A stretch of 7,717 bases of DNA from Paracoccaceae bacterium (GTDB lineage Bacteria; Pseudomonadota; Alphaproteobacteria; Rhodobacterales; Rhodobacteraceae). The translations under genes were made by a program, and so were the position numbers. The stretch lies in assembly GCA_029881635.1 (NCBI GenBank), contig JAOUMG010000075.1, forward strand, positions 1 through 7,717, read 5' to 3'. A model generated the notes under the pieces. It did not search any database. It had not been told where the DNA came from and saw only the letters and a list, made by a program, of their open reading frames with translations. Positions 1 to 6,860 of the stretch are shown one piece after another. The stretch's first letter is position 1, and every line of letters begins with the position of its first letter.

Positions 1-1
1 C

Positions 2-2185
2 AAGGCGCTTGCCATGGACGGCGTGATTGATGTTCTGAACGGCAAGCAACTGACCGGTGATGGCATTGGCAACCTTATCTGCGGATGGGCGATCACGTCA
101 AAGAACGGCAACCCGATGAACATGGGCGCCTGGTCTGCGCTGGCAACTGAAAAAGTGCGCTATGTCGGCGACGCCGTGGCCGTCGTGATTGCCGAAACAC
201 AAGCGCTGGCACGCATTGCGGCAGAAGAGGTCGAGGTCGATTATGAGGTGTTGCCGGTTGCCGCCAACATCCGGGCTGCGATGGCCAAAGGCGCACCGCA
301 GATCCACGAAAACGCCCCGGGCAACCAGATTTATGACTGGGAATTGGGCGATGAGGCCGCAACAGATGCAGGGCTGGCCAGTGCCGCCCACGTCACCAAG
401 CTCAGCCTCACCAACAACCGCTTGTCCCCGAACCCGATGGAACCCCGCAGCGCCGTTGCGACCTATGACGACGCCGAGGGGCATTACACGCTTTATACCA
501 CCAGCCAAAACCCCCATGTGGCGCGGCTGGTCCTGTCAGCGTTCTACAATGTGGCCCCTGAAAACAAGCTGCGCGTGATCGCGCCGGATGTGGGCGGTGG
601 CTTTGGTGCCAAGATCTACATCTACCCCGAGGAGATTACCTGTCTCTGGGCGTCAATGAAAACCAACCGGTCAGTTAAGTGGACTTCGGACCGCTCTGAG
701 GCGTTTGTCACCGACGCACATGGCCGCGACCACATCACAACCGCGCAAATGGGTTTTGACAAGAACGGCAAGATCACCGGCTTCAAGATCGACACTCTGG
801 CCAATCTCGGCGCTTATATGTCGTTGTTCTCAAGCTCGGTGCCAACCTATCTTTATGCGCCGCTCATGTCGGGTCAGTACGATATTCAGAATATCCACTG
901 CAACGTACGCACCTATTACACCAACACCGTTCCGGTAGATGCCTATCGTGGCGCTGGCCGGCCGGAGGCGACCTATCTGATCGAACGCATGATGGAAACC
1001 GCCGCGCGTGAAATGGGCATGGACCCGGCCGAGCTGCGGCGGCGCAATTTTGTGCAAAGTTTCCCGCATCAGACGCCGGTTCTCATGCAATACGATGCAG
1101 GGGATTTTCCGAAGCTGCTGAAAATGGCGCAGGACGCCGCCGATGTGGCCGGCTTCCCCGCCCGAAAGGCCGAGGCCGCTGCACGTGGCAAATTGCGGGG
1201 CCTGGGGTATTCGACCTTCATCGAAGCCTGCGGTCTGGCGCCCTCCAAGGCGGCAGGATCGCTGGGCGCTGGGGTTGGTCTTTGGGAATCCGCCGAAGTG
1301 CGGGTAAACCCCGTCGGCTCAATCGAGGTTCTGACAGGCAGCCATAGCCATGGCCAGGGCCACGAAACGACATTCGCGCAGATCGTCGCCGAAAGGTTCG
1401 GCCTGCCTCTCGAAAACGTCTCCATCGTGCATGGGGATACCGACAAAGTTCAGTTCGGCATGGGTACCTATGGGTCCCGTTCCGGCCCGGTTGGAATGTC
1501 CGCCGTTGTCAAGGCGATGGACAAGGTCGAGGCCAAGGTCAAGAAAATCGCCGCCCACACGCTGGAAGCGTCGGAAGACGATATCATTATCGAAGGCGGG
1601 CAGGTGAAAGTGGCTGGCACCGACAAAGCCATGGCCTGGCACGAGGTGGGTCTGGCTGCCTACGTTGCCCACAACCTGCCCGACGATATGGAACCGGGGC
1701 TGAAAGAGACCGCTTTCTTTGACCCGGTCAATTTCTCGTTCCCGTCGGGCGCCTTCATCTGTGAGGTAGAGGTTGACCCCGATACTGGCGAAACCGACAT
1801 CGTCAACTTTACCTCGGCGGATGATTTCGGCACCATCATCAACCCGATGATCGTCGAAGGTCAGGTCCACGGCGGTGTCACCCAAGGCATCGGTCAGGCG
1901 ATGCTGGAGCAGGTTATCTATGACGAAGATGGCCAGCTGCAGACCGGATCCTATATGGATTACGCCATGCCGCGCGCTGCGGATGTGCCATTCTACACCA
2001 TCAGCCACCACACAGGTTCGCCCAGCCCGAACAATCCGCTGGGTGTCAAAGGCTGTGGCGAGGCGGGGGCCATCGGATCGCCTCCGGCTGTCATCAACGC
2101 CATTACCGATGCCATCGGCAGCAATGATCTGGCCATGCCTGCGACCCCGCAGGCGGTCTGGAACGCCATTCAGGCGGCAAAGTAA
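2..2185 (+). CDS. coxL: Xanthine dehydrogenase/CO dehydrogenase family molybdopterin-binding large subunit, form II CoxL-like (5' partial)
   Basis: This is the catalytic large subunit of a molybdenum hydroxylase, which holds the Mo-molybdopterin cytosine dinucleotide cofactor and oxidises a small substrate. The frame is open from base 2, and the Met codon at 14 is internal: the family normally has some 55-70 residues before this point. Counting from that Met, a GGGFGAK glycine-rich motif lies at 194-200. The active-site loop AYRGAGR lies at 310-316, a [10 protein letters not shown] cofactor-contacting stretch at 447-456, and the GCGEAG motif with the presumed catalytic Glu at residue 683. AYRGAGR marks form II CoxL-like proteins. 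True CO dehydrogenases (form I) have AYxCSFR, whose Cys carries the copper, and that Cys is absent here. CO oxidation is therefore doubtful and the substrate is unknown. The FAD subunit gene follows 13 bases later, and the order large-then-medium fits the form II S-L-M operon. The small iron-sulfur subunit is presumably just left of the window. Confidence 0.92.
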   Translation, partial: KALAMDGVIDVLNGKQLTGDGIGNLICGWAITSKNGNPMNMGAWSALATEKVRYVGDAVAVVIAETQALARIAAEEVEVDYEVLPVAANIRAAMAKGAPQIHENAPGNQIYDWELGDEAATDAGLASAAHVTKLSLTNNRLSPNPMEPRSAVATYDDAEGHYTLYTTSQNPHVARLVLSAFYNVAPENKLRVIAPDVGGGFGAKIYIYPEEITCLWASMKTNRSVKWTSDRSEAFVTDAHGRDHITTAQMGFDKNGKITGFKIDTLANLGAYMSLFSSSVPTYLYAPLMSGQYDIQNIHCNVRTYYTNTVPVDAYRGAGRPEATYLIERMMETAAREMGMDPAELRRRNFVQSFPHQTPVLMQYDAGDFPKLLKMAQDAADVAGFPARKAEAAARGKLRGLGYSTFIEACGLAPSKAAGSLGAGVGLWESAEVRVNPVGSIEVLTGSHSHGQGHETTFAQIVAERFGLPLENVSIVHGDTDKVQFGMGTYGSRSGPVGMSAVVKAMDKVEAKVKKIAAHTLEASEDDIIIEGGQVKVAGTDKAMAWHEVGLAAYVAHNLPDDMEPGLKETAFFDPVNFSFPSGAFICEVEVDPDTGETDIVNFTSADDFGTIINPMIVEGQVHGGVTQGIGQAMLEQVIYDEDGQLQTGSYMDYAMPRAADVPFYTISHHTGSPSPNNPLGVKGCGEAGAIGSPPAVINAITDAIGSNDLAMPATPQAVWNAIQAAK

Positions 2186-2198
2186 AGGAGGATTGAAA

Positions 2199-2996
2199 AT
2201 GTATCCGACAAAATACCACAAAGCCGCCAGCATCGACGACGCCGTTGCCGCACTCACATCCGGTGAATCCACCAAGATACTGGCAGGCGGCCAAACCCTT
2301 TTGGCAACGATGAAACAGCATCTGGCTGCACCCAGCGATCTTGTGGATGTTCGCAAGATTAACGGTCTGTCCGGGGTTTCCGTGAAGGGCAATACTCTGG
2401 CAATTGGGGCCGCAACGATCCATGCAGATGTGGCAGGCAATGCCGATGTGCGGCGTCTCTGCCCGGCGCTGGCCTCCCTCGCGGGGGGGATCGGTGATCC
2501 GGCTGTGCGCCATATGGGCACAATTGGCGGGTCCATCGCCAACAATGATCCTGCGGCGGATTACCCGGCCGGGCTTTTGGCCCTTGGCGCAAGCATTGTG
2601 ACAAACAAGCGCCAGATCGCAGCGGATGATTTCTTTACCGGCCTGTTCACGACCGCACTGGAAGAGGACGAGATCATCACCGCGGTTCACGTCACCGCAC
2701 CAGCACGGGCAGCCTATGCCAAGTTTCGCCAGCCGGCGTCGCTTTTCGCGCTCGTGGGTGTCTGCGTCGCCCAAGGTGCGGGCGGCACACGCGTTGCCGT
2801 AACCGGCGCCGGTGACGATGGTGTTTTTCGCCATGCAGGGCTGGAAGCCGCCCTTTCGGCCAACTGGTCAACCGATGCGATGAACGCCGTGGCTGTACAA
2901 AGCGAAGACCTGATGTCGGATCTTCACGCCAGCGCTGAGTACCGCGCCAACCTCATCAAGGTTCTTGCAAAGCGCGCCGTAGCGGCGGCCAGCTGA
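2199..2996 (+). CDS. coxM: FAD-binding medium subunit of a xanthine/CO dehydrogenase family enzyme (CoxM-like)
   Basis: This 265-residue protein is the flavin subunit that takes electrons from the iron-sulfur subunit and passes them to an acceptor. The two FAD-binding signatures of the family are visible: AGGQT at residues 29-33, and TIGGSIAN at 108-115, followed by a conserved Asn-Asp-Pro and Asp-Tyr-Pro stretch. The C-terminal half matches the usual CO dehydrogenase flavoprotein C-terminal domain in length, but I see no diagnostic residue there. The start is fixed by an AAGGAGG Shine-Dalgarno sequence at 2185-2191, seven bases before ATG and overlapping the stop codon of the upstream large-subunit gene. 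The two genes are thus co-transcribed and probably translated together. The symbol reflects family membership; the partner large subunit is form II, so the substrate need not be CO. Confidence 0.9.
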   Translation: MYPTKYHKAASIDDAVAALTSGESTKILAGGQTLLATMKQHLAAPSDLVDVRKINGLSGVSVKGNTLAIGAATIHADVAGNADVRRLCPALASLAGGIGDPAVRHMGTIGGSIANNDPAADYPAGLLALGASIVTNKRQIAADDFFTGLFTTALEEDEIITAVHVTAPARAAYAKFRQPASLFALVGVCVAQGAGGTRVAVTGAGDDGVFRHAGLEAALSANWSTDAMNAVAVQSEDLMSDLHASAEYRANLIKVLAKRAVAAAS

Positions 2997-3034
2997 CGGG
3001 GGGATGGCTCTCTGCCAGTCGGTTGCGAGTGAGG

Positions 3035-3053
3035 CGCCACCGGTCTTGTGGCG
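3035..3053 (+). terminator. Possible terminator hairpin after the molybdenum hydroxylase operon
   Basis: A perfect 6-bp stem CGCCAC/GTGGCG with a 7-base loop lies 38 bases after the flavoprotein stop codon and is followed by TTCTCTA. The stem is short and the T run is broken, so intrinsic termination here is only a possibility. Confidence 0.35.
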
Positions 3054-3070
3054 TTCTCTAGCCCAACAAA

Positions 3071-3104
3071 GACCGCGCTGCTGAATGAAAACAGCGGCGC
3101 GGTT
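3071..3104. terminator. Long hairpin between convergent genes, possible bidirectional terminator
   Basis: A 12-bp stem (GACCGCGCTGCT against AGCGGCGCGGTT, with two G-U pairs when read as plus-strand RNA) encloses a 10-base loop. It sits between the plus-strand flavoprotein gene and the minus-strand DUF302 gene, which converge here. Neither side has a long T run. On the minus strand the hairpin is followed by TTTGTTG, so it may serve the DUF302 transcript slightly better. Confidence 0.5.
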
Positions 3105-3198
3105 GTGATTGATAACTACCCTGCGTGAGACACATCCTTCAGCAATATACCGGTCGCAACACGGGGCAATATGCAGAAGACCGAAACTTACGGATCAA

Positions 3199-3645
3199 TC
3201 ACTCAGAAGCTGCGGCCATTGTCAGCTTGTTGAGGGCACCGGACATGTTCGCCAGAAACCCGGCATCCTTCGGAACTGCCAGATCGTCAAAAGTTTCTGA
3301 CGGGACCTGATAGGCAAGCCAGACAGAACCGCTGGCATCTTCATAGACCAGAACCTTCAACGGCAAATATAGCCCGGCCAATGGGTCAGCCTGCATCGCT
3401 GGTGTCCCCAGTTTGGGGTTGCCGAAGATCAGGAGCTGCGACGGGGCCATCTGCATATCGACGCTGGCCGCACCCGCTGCGTGATCGACACGGGCGAAAA
3501 CGGTCGCTCCGGCACCTTTGACCTTGGTTTCCAGGCGGTCCATCACTTCTGCCACTTGGCCTTTGGCGGCGACGCGAATGACATCCTCGGCGCTGGCGGG
3601 CAGCGCGATCACGGCGGACATGAGTGCAATGACGAACCTTATCAT
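3199..3645 (-). CDS. Secreted DUF302 domain protein
   Basis: This encodes a 148-residue small exported protein of unknown biochemical function. Residues 1-19 are a Sec-type signal peptide: basic start, hydrophobic core, and an ALPASA ending that suggests cleavage before Glu20. The rest is one DUF302 domain. Its recognisable core is ARVDHAAGA (51-59), then LLIFGNPKLGTPAMQ (71-85) and LPLKVLVYED (94-103). An upstream in-frame ATG would give 155 residues. I chose the ATG at 3645 because an AGGAGG sits six bases before it and lies inside that longer reading, and because the signal peptide then starts normally. It is convergent with the molybdenum hydroxylase operon and divergent from hisF, so it is probably a single-gene unit. 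DUF302 is a small compact fold found across bacteria and often predicted periplasmic. No catalytic residues are evident. Confidence 0.85.
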   Translation of the reverse strand: MIRFVIALMSAVIALPASAEDVIRVAAKGQVAEVMDRLETKVKGAGATVFARVDHAAGAASVDMQMAPSQLLIFGNPKLGTPAMQADPLAGLYLPLKVLVYEDASGSVWLAYQVPSETFDDLAVPKDAGFLANMSGALNKLTMAAASE

Positions 3646-3651
3646 GGTGAA

Positions 3652-3657
3652 CCTCCT
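3652..3657 (-). promoter_or_regulatory. Ribosome binding site of the DUF302 gene
   Basis: The plus strand reads CCTCCT, giving AGGAGG on the coding strand, with six bases before the ATG at 3645. It decides the start against the in-frame ATG at 3666, which has no such site. Confidence 0.85.
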
Positions 3658-3750
3658 GAAAATCATTTGATTGCAATCCTAACTTAATGCACTGGCCTTC
3701 GTCTGCACCTGCCCATAAAACATTCCGTGATCGGCCAAGGACTGCCCACC

Positions 3751-4512
3751 ATGCTCAAGACCCGCATCATTCCCTGCCTTGACGTGGCCGACGGCCGCGT
3801 CGTCAAGGGTGTCAACTTTGTCGATCTTGTCGATGCGGGCGACCCTGTCGAGGCCGCCAAGGCCTATGATGCGGCGGGTGCGGATGAGCTGTGTTTTCTT
3901 GACATTCATGCAACGCATGAAAATCGCGGGACCATGTTTGACCTTGTCACCCGGACGGCTGAACAATGCTACATCCCGCTGACGGTGGGTGGTGGTGTGC
4001 GCAGCCATGAGGATGTCCGCGCGCTGCTGTTGGCCGGGGCCGACAAGGTCAGCTTCAATTCTGCCGCCGTTGCCAACCCCGATGTGGTCGCAGAGGCGGC
4101 GGACCGGTTTGGCGGGCAATGCATTGTCGTGGCTATCGACGCAAAGACCGTCAGCCCCGGAAAGTGGGAGATTTTTACCCATGGCGGGCGCAAGGCTACC
4201 GGCATTGACGCGGTTGAATTCGCCCGCATGGTCGCGGCCAGGGGTGCAGGTGAAATCCTTCTGACATCCATGGACCGCGATGGCACCCGTGCCGGTTTCA
4301 ACCTGCCGCTGACGCGGGCCATTTCCGATGCGGTCGATATCCCCGTGATCGCATCGGGCGGGGTTGGCACGCTTGACCATCTGGTCGAAGGCATCACCAT
4401 CGGTGGGGCAAGTGCCGTTCTGGCCGCTTCGATCTTTCATTTCGGCGATTTCACCATCGGTGAGGCCAAGGCCCATATGGCCGCAGCCGGTATCCCCATG
4501 AGGTTATCATGA
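3751..4512 (+). CDS. hisF: Imidazole glycerol phosphate synthase cyclase subunit HisF
   Basis: HisF is the cyclase half of the HisF-HisH enzyme. It uses ammonia released by HisH to turn PRFAR into imidazole glycerol phosphate plus AICAR, in the cytoplasmic histidine pathway. The product is 253 residues, the normal length. The TIM-barrel hallmarks are present: the opening [12 protein letters not shown] with catalytic Asp11, the phosphate-binding LTVGGGVR near 77-84, and VVAIDAK with catalytic Asp130. A second phosphate-binding segment, VIASGGVG, lies toward the C-terminus. The start at 3751 matches the family's N-terminus and has an AAGGA at 3737-3741. The upstream GTG at 3727 would add eight unrelated residues. 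Its stop overlaps the hisE start by four bases. The gene upstream is on the opposite strand, so hisF must have its own promoter within about 105 bases, and no hisH, hisA or hisB is visible beside it. Confidence 0.97.
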   Translation: MLKTRIIPCLDVADGRVVKGVNFVDLVDAGDPVEAAKAYDAAGADELCFLDIHATHENRGTMFDLVTRTAEQCYIPLTVGGGVRSHEDVRALLLAGADKVSFNSAAVANPDVVAEAADRFGGQCIVVAIDAKTVSPGKWEIFTHGGRKATGIDAVEFARMVAARGAGEILLTSMDRDGTRAGFNLPLTRAISDAVDIPVIASGGVGTLDHLVEGITIGGASAVLAASIFHFGDFTIGEAKAHMAAAGIPMRLS

Positions 4513-4820
4513 CCAGCCTTGACCGCCTTGATGCGATTATCCAGTCCCGAAAAGGGGATGATCCGGAACAATCCTGGACCGCCGGCCTCTTGGCCAAAGG
4601 CCCGAAAAAATGTGCCGAGAAGTTTGGCGAGGAAGCGGTTGAGGCCATTATCGAGGCCGTCGCAGGCGACAAAAAAAGGCTGACGGCAGAGGCTGCGGAC
4701 GTGCTTTATCATCTGTTGGTGATGCTGACGGCCTGCGATGTGCCTTTGGCCGATGTGATGTCCGAACTTGACCGCCGAGAAGGCCAATCCGGCCTCGCCG
4801 AAAAAGCCGCGCGACAATGA
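4509..4820 (+). CDS. hisE: Phosphoribosyl-ATP pyrophosphatase HisE
   Basis: HisE removes pyrophosphate from phosphoribosyl-ATP to give phosphoribosyl-AMP, the second step of histidine synthesis. This is the stand-alone form of 103 residues, not a HisI-HisE fusion. It shows the all-alpha NTP-pyrophosphatase (MazG-like) metal-binding pattern: Glu41-Glu42-x-x-Glu45 in the first helix, and Glu61-x-x-Asp64 in the second, followed by VLYHLLVML. The start ATG overlaps the hisF stop (ATGA). A GAGG at 4500-4503 inside the end of hisF serves as ribosome binding site, so the two are translationally coupled. A run of seven A at 4671-4677 lies inside the gene but the frame stays open through it. The last 15 or so residues are charged and Ala-rich, as is usual for the family. 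Confidence 0.95.
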   Translation: MTSLDRLDAIIQSRKGDDPEQSWTAGLLAKGPKKCAEKFGEEAVEAIIEAVAGDKKRLTAEAADVLYHLLVMLTACDVPLADVMSELDRREGQSGLAEKAARQ

Positions 4821-4821
4821 A

Positions 4822-4849
4822 GTGACGCCCGAAGTGTTTCGGGTTTCAC
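4822..4849 (+). terminator. Hairpin just after hisE, likely terminator of the hisFE unit
   Basis: Two bases after the hisE stop codon, GTGA (4822-4825) and TCAC (4846-4849) enclose a tight inner hairpin, CCCGAA-GTGT-TTCGGG (4828-4843), which is followed by TTT. The inner stem is a perfect 6 bp with a 4-base loop. The T tract is short, so termination efficiency is uncertain. Confidence 0.5.
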
Positions 4850-4907
4850 CTGATGCAGTCACATCTGCCGATACGGGCGATGAGACTGCGGTTCTTTTCC
4901 GCAAAAA

Positions 4908-4934
4908 GGCGCCCGAACCAGAAGGCCGGGCGCC
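4908..4934 (-). terminator. Intrinsic terminator reading along the minus strand
   Basis: The minus strand reads GGCGCCCG, an 11-base loop, CGGGCGCC, then TTTTTGCGG. This is a perfect 8-bp GC-rich stem directly followed by five T residues. The plus strand has no T run after the stem, so the direction is clear. The nearest minus-strand gene, encoding the YHS protein, ends some 335 bases upstream of it. The site therefore ends either a long 3' tail of that transcript or a separate small RNA. Confidence 0.7.
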
Positions 4935-5269
4935 AGTCGCGGAACGAGGGACAGTGAACAGAGGCGCTGCTGTTCCGTGCTACGCCTCCACTACCGGATA
5001 TATGTGCGTATCTGCGGGGTAAAAGACCCAGTCGCGCAGTCGTGAAGAATAGATGGGAATTCCCGAAAACCTGTAGCTGAATCAGGTTTCACGATGCATG
5101 CAGGTCGTGCCCGTTCTGGCATCCGGGCTAACCGCCATTTCAGGTTATGCGGACGCCGCCCAATTGCGATTTGCAGCGATGCTCTTCAGGATTTTGCGGC
5201 GCGATCTGCGCATGCAGATTTCGAAGGCAATTTCTGCCAGGCCATGTTTCAGGTCAGACCCATTTCGTT

Positions 5270-5731
5270 TCAGCGGTTCAGCGCGGCAGGCCAGTGAGCG
5301 TCGGCCAAGGCGACATTCCCCGGAATATCGCGTTTCCAGATTGCCCGAACATCCGTGCTGAAGTTCAGGTAAAGCTGGCCCTCATATATGGTGAATGCTT
5401 CGGGCACCGTTGGTGCGACCGCGCCTTTTGACATGGCATAGGCACAGTAGCCCCCGTATTTCGGGGCGTAGCCCATGGGGTTCATCTCAAACGCCTGCAT
5501 CGATGTACCGTCGCTGAACTGCCAGACAGCCCCCCGCCAGATCAAGGAATGTTCCGGGTGGCCCATCACGGGGGCGCCATGCTTGAAATAGGCAACCGTG
5601 TCATATCCGGAAATGGCCACACCGTCGCTTGCAAATACGTCTGACGACCCTGCCCGAACCGGCCGCGCAGTTGTTGCCATGATCGGCAGGGCAAAGCCAA
5701 AGGCAAGCAAGGATCGTCGGTCAAGGCGCAT
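5270..5731 (-). CDS. Secreted YHS domain-containing protein
   Basis: This encodes a 153-residue exported protein of a YHS-domain family common in Proteobacteria. YHS domains are short, probably metal-linked modules named after a Tyr-His-Ser motif, and the physiological role of this stand-alone family is not established. Residues 1-27 form a signal peptide with a paired arginine (DRRSLLAFG) and an Ala-rich end (PVRA), which resembles a Tat signal but could also use Sec. Family features follow in order: GYDTVAYF (42-49), the HSLIWRGAVWQF segment (61-72), YAPKYGGYCAYA (88-99), and LYLNFS (120-125). A closing DAHWPAALN stretch completes the fold. GGAG six bases upstream of the ATG at 5731 supports the start. 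It lies downstream of rlmB on the same strand with 121 bases between, so it may be read from its own promoter or as read-through. The gene is intact. Confidence 0.9.
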   Translation of the reverse strand: MRLDRRSLLAFGFALPIMATTARPVRAGSSDVFASDGVAISGYDTVAYFKHGAPVMGHPEHSLIWRGAVWQFSDGTSMQAFEMNPMGYAPKYGGYCAYAMSKGAVAPTVPEAFTIYEGQLYLNFSTDVRAIWKRDIPGNVALADAHWPAALNR

Positions 5732-5763
5732 GATACGCTCCGTCAGTCAGCAAAAGAAATTCA

Positions 5764-5780
5764 TGCCAAAAAACATGGCA
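5764..5780 (-). terminator. Weak hairpin between rlmB and the YHS gene
   Basis: The minus strand reads TGCCA, a T-rich 7-base loop, then TGGCA, followed about six bases later by TTCTTTT. The stem is only 5 bp, so this is at best a poor terminator for rlmB. No other better candidate is visible in the 121-base gap. Confidence 0.2.
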
Positions 5781-5852
5781 CGTTGCAGGCGACATACAAA
5801 GCCATTTTCCGCAACTGTGATCGCAGATAGCAAAAGATTGATGAGAACTGGC

Positions 5853-6635
5853 CTAACGCATGGCCGCGGCGTAGAGCGCCACGGCCGCCGCGTTCGATAC
5901 ATTGAGCGAGCCAAAGGCCCCCTGAAACGGAATCCTGACCAGCTTGTCACAGGTTTCGCGGGTCTTTTCGCGCATTCCCGGGCCTTCTGCCCCCAGAACC
6001 AGCGCGATCGGACGGCTGCCGATTTCCGACACAGCGGTCGCAATTGTCTGATCTGCCTCGCCGTCCAGACCCAATACCACAAATCCCATGGCCTTCAGCT
6101 CGTTCATCGCATCAGCCAGATTGCCAACCCGCAAATAGGGTTGCCGTTCAAGCGCGCCGCTGGCTGTCTTGGCCAGTGCCCCGGTTTCGGGGGCCGAATG
6201 GCGCAAGGGTGCAATGACGGCACGCGCACCGAACACCTCGGCCGATCTGAGAATCGCACCGGCATTGTGCGGGTCGGTCACCCTGTCCAAAAGCACCACC
6301 AGAGGCGCTCCTGCACCTGACACACAGACATCTTCCAAGGACCCCCAACTCAACGGCTTGGCCTCCAGCGCGGCACCCTGGTGGACATTGTCCCGTTCCA
6401 ATTTGACATGCGCATCGAATTTCCGGGGATCAACGATTTCAGGCTGCAGCCCGCTGGCCGCGATCGCCTCACCAAGTTTGTCTGCCGCATTCTTGGTCAG
6501 CACCAGCCGCAGTTTCTGTCGGGCCGGGTTCATCAGCGCATCGCGCACGGCGTGCAGGCCGAATAGCCACACGGTTTCATTCGCGGCCGCACGTTTGGCC
6601 CGTTCCTTGTCGATCACCCAGCTTGGTTTTTGCAT
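5853..6635 (-). CDS. rlmB: 23S rRNA (guanosine(2251)-2'-O)-methyltransferase RlmB, SpoU/TrmH family
   Basis: This is a SAM-dependent ribose methyltransferase that modifies a conserved guanosine in the peptidyl-transferase P loop of 23S rRNA. The 260-residue product has an N-terminal substrate-binding domain (about 20-95, beginning WLFGLHAVRDAL) joined to the knotted SPOUT catalytic domain. Motif 1 is DPHNAGAILRSAEVFGA (121-137), with the conserved Asn124 and Arg130. Motif 2 is LVLGAEGPGM (212-221), and motif 3 is the SLNVSNAAAVALY stretch (243-255) that forms the knot and cofactor pocket. Alternative TrmH-family functions on tRNA are possible, but the N-terminal domain and the NVSNAAAVAL motif favour RlmB. 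The ATG at 6635 gives the expected N-terminus, although its ribosome binding site is weak (GGGACGG 6-12 bases upstream). The gene is divergent from the adjacent tRNA-Tyr, and the two share a 132-base promoter region. Confidence 0.93.
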   Translation of the reverse strand: MQKPSWVIDKERAKRAAANETVWLFGLHAVRDALMNPARQKLRLVLTKNAADKLGEAIAASGLQPEIVDPRKFDAHVKLERDNVHQGAALEAKPLSWGSLEDVCVSGAGAPLVVLLDRVTDPHNAGAILRSAEVFGARAVIAPLRHSAPETGALAKTASGALERQPYLRVGNLADAMNELKAMGFVVLGLDGEADQTIATAVSEIGSRPIALVLGAEGPGMREKTRETCDKLVRIPFQGAFGSLNVSNAAAVALYAAAMR

Positions 6636-6727
6636 TGCGGCCGTCCCGGTTTCTGCAGCCCCTCACTTTGCGCCGGACAGAACAGTGAAGGCAAGCCCAC
6701 GCGCCAGCGCAAATGGGAAATTCTTCC

Positions 6728-6756
6728 TTGACGCCTCCGCACCCCCCGAGTAATCA
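6728..6756 (+). promoter_or_regulatory. Sigma-70-type promoter of the tRNA-Tyr gene
   Basis: A TTGACG -35 box (6728-6733) is followed after exactly 17 bases by TAATCA (6751-6756) as the -10 box, placing the start point near 6763, about five bases before the mature tRNA. The -35 matches five of six consensus positions and the -10 is weaker. Confidence 0.6.
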
Positions 6757-6767
6757 GCCCCCCTAGT

Positions 6768-6851
6768 GGGCGACGTGCTGCAAGGTGCGGCAGCGGACTG
6801 TAACTCCGCCGAGGCGACTCGTGCCTGGTTCGATTCCAGGGTCGCCCACCA
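6768..6851 (+). tRNA. tRNA-Tyr (anticodon GTA), CCA encoded
   Basis: This is an 84-base class II tRNA. A 7-bp acceptor stem GGGCGAC/GTCGCCC ends in discriminator A and an encoded CCA (6849-6851). The anticodon arm is GCGGA-CTGTAAC-TCCGC with anticodon GTA at 6800-6802, which reads Tyr codons. A long variable arm of 14 bases (CGAG/CTCG stem), expected for bacterial tRNA-Tyr, precedes a standard T arm, CCTGG-TTCGATT-CCAGG. The D arm is compact: a 4-5 bp stem starting GCTG with one G-U pair and a loop of only 5-7 bases. It lacks the usual A14 and the usual long class II loop. The 3' half is the probable attachment site of the element to its right. Confidence 0.9.
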
Positions 6852-6860
6852 TTACACGTA

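Larger units (their letters stand above)
4821..5269. other. Long intergenic region without a convincing gene; several hairpins
   Basis: No open frame here has a credible start, ribosome binding site and family resemblance. The region does carry structure. It includes the hisE-proximal hairpin, a TGCGG/CCGCA stem at 4887-4903, a strong minus-strand terminator at 4908-4934, and interleaved complementary segments at 4956-4988. It also has a 7-bp stem AAACCTG/CAGGTTT at 5067-5089 and an ATCTGC/GCAGAT stem at 5204-5219. On the minus strand two stop-free stretches look mildly protein-like. One is 33 codons at 4980-5081, which lacks ATG, GTG or TTG; the other ends at 5145. They may belong to the YHS gene's 3' untranslated region, an unannotated small RNA, or a decayed gene. 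Confidence 0.6.

Noticed and set aside
1319..2545. Minus-strand 408-residue open frame
   Set aside because: It lies across the large-subunit and flavoprotein genes, both of which have clear family motifs. The translation has no recognisable domain and is a product of GC-rich codon bias.
3109..3310. Two short plus-strand open frames of 61-63 residues
   Set aside because: They overlap the 3' end of the DUF302 gene on the other strand, lack ribosome binding sites and have no recognisable content.
3679..4476. Minus-strand 265-residue open frame opposite hisF
   Set aside because: hisF is unmistakable, with Asp11 and Asp130 in place. The antisense translation has no domain.
4671..4677. Run of seven A in hisE as a programmed frameshift or assembly error
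   Set aside because: The frame through the run gives a full-length, normal HisE, and the alternative frames do not produce a sensible product.
4768..5022. Plus-strand 84-residue open frame overlapping the hisE end
   Set aside because: It starts inside hisE in another frame without a ribosome binding site and runs through terminator-like hairpins.
5098..5361. Plus-strand 87-residue open frame, with nested variants from 5094 and 5147
   Set aside because: Its 3' third is antisense to the YHS gene, no Shine-Dalgarno sequence precedes it, and the three overlapping versions show no family resemblance.
5598..6320. Plus-strand 240-residue open frame
   Set aside because: It is a shadow antisense to the YHS gene start and to rlmB, which has all three SPOUT motifs. 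No ribosome binding site or family resemblance.
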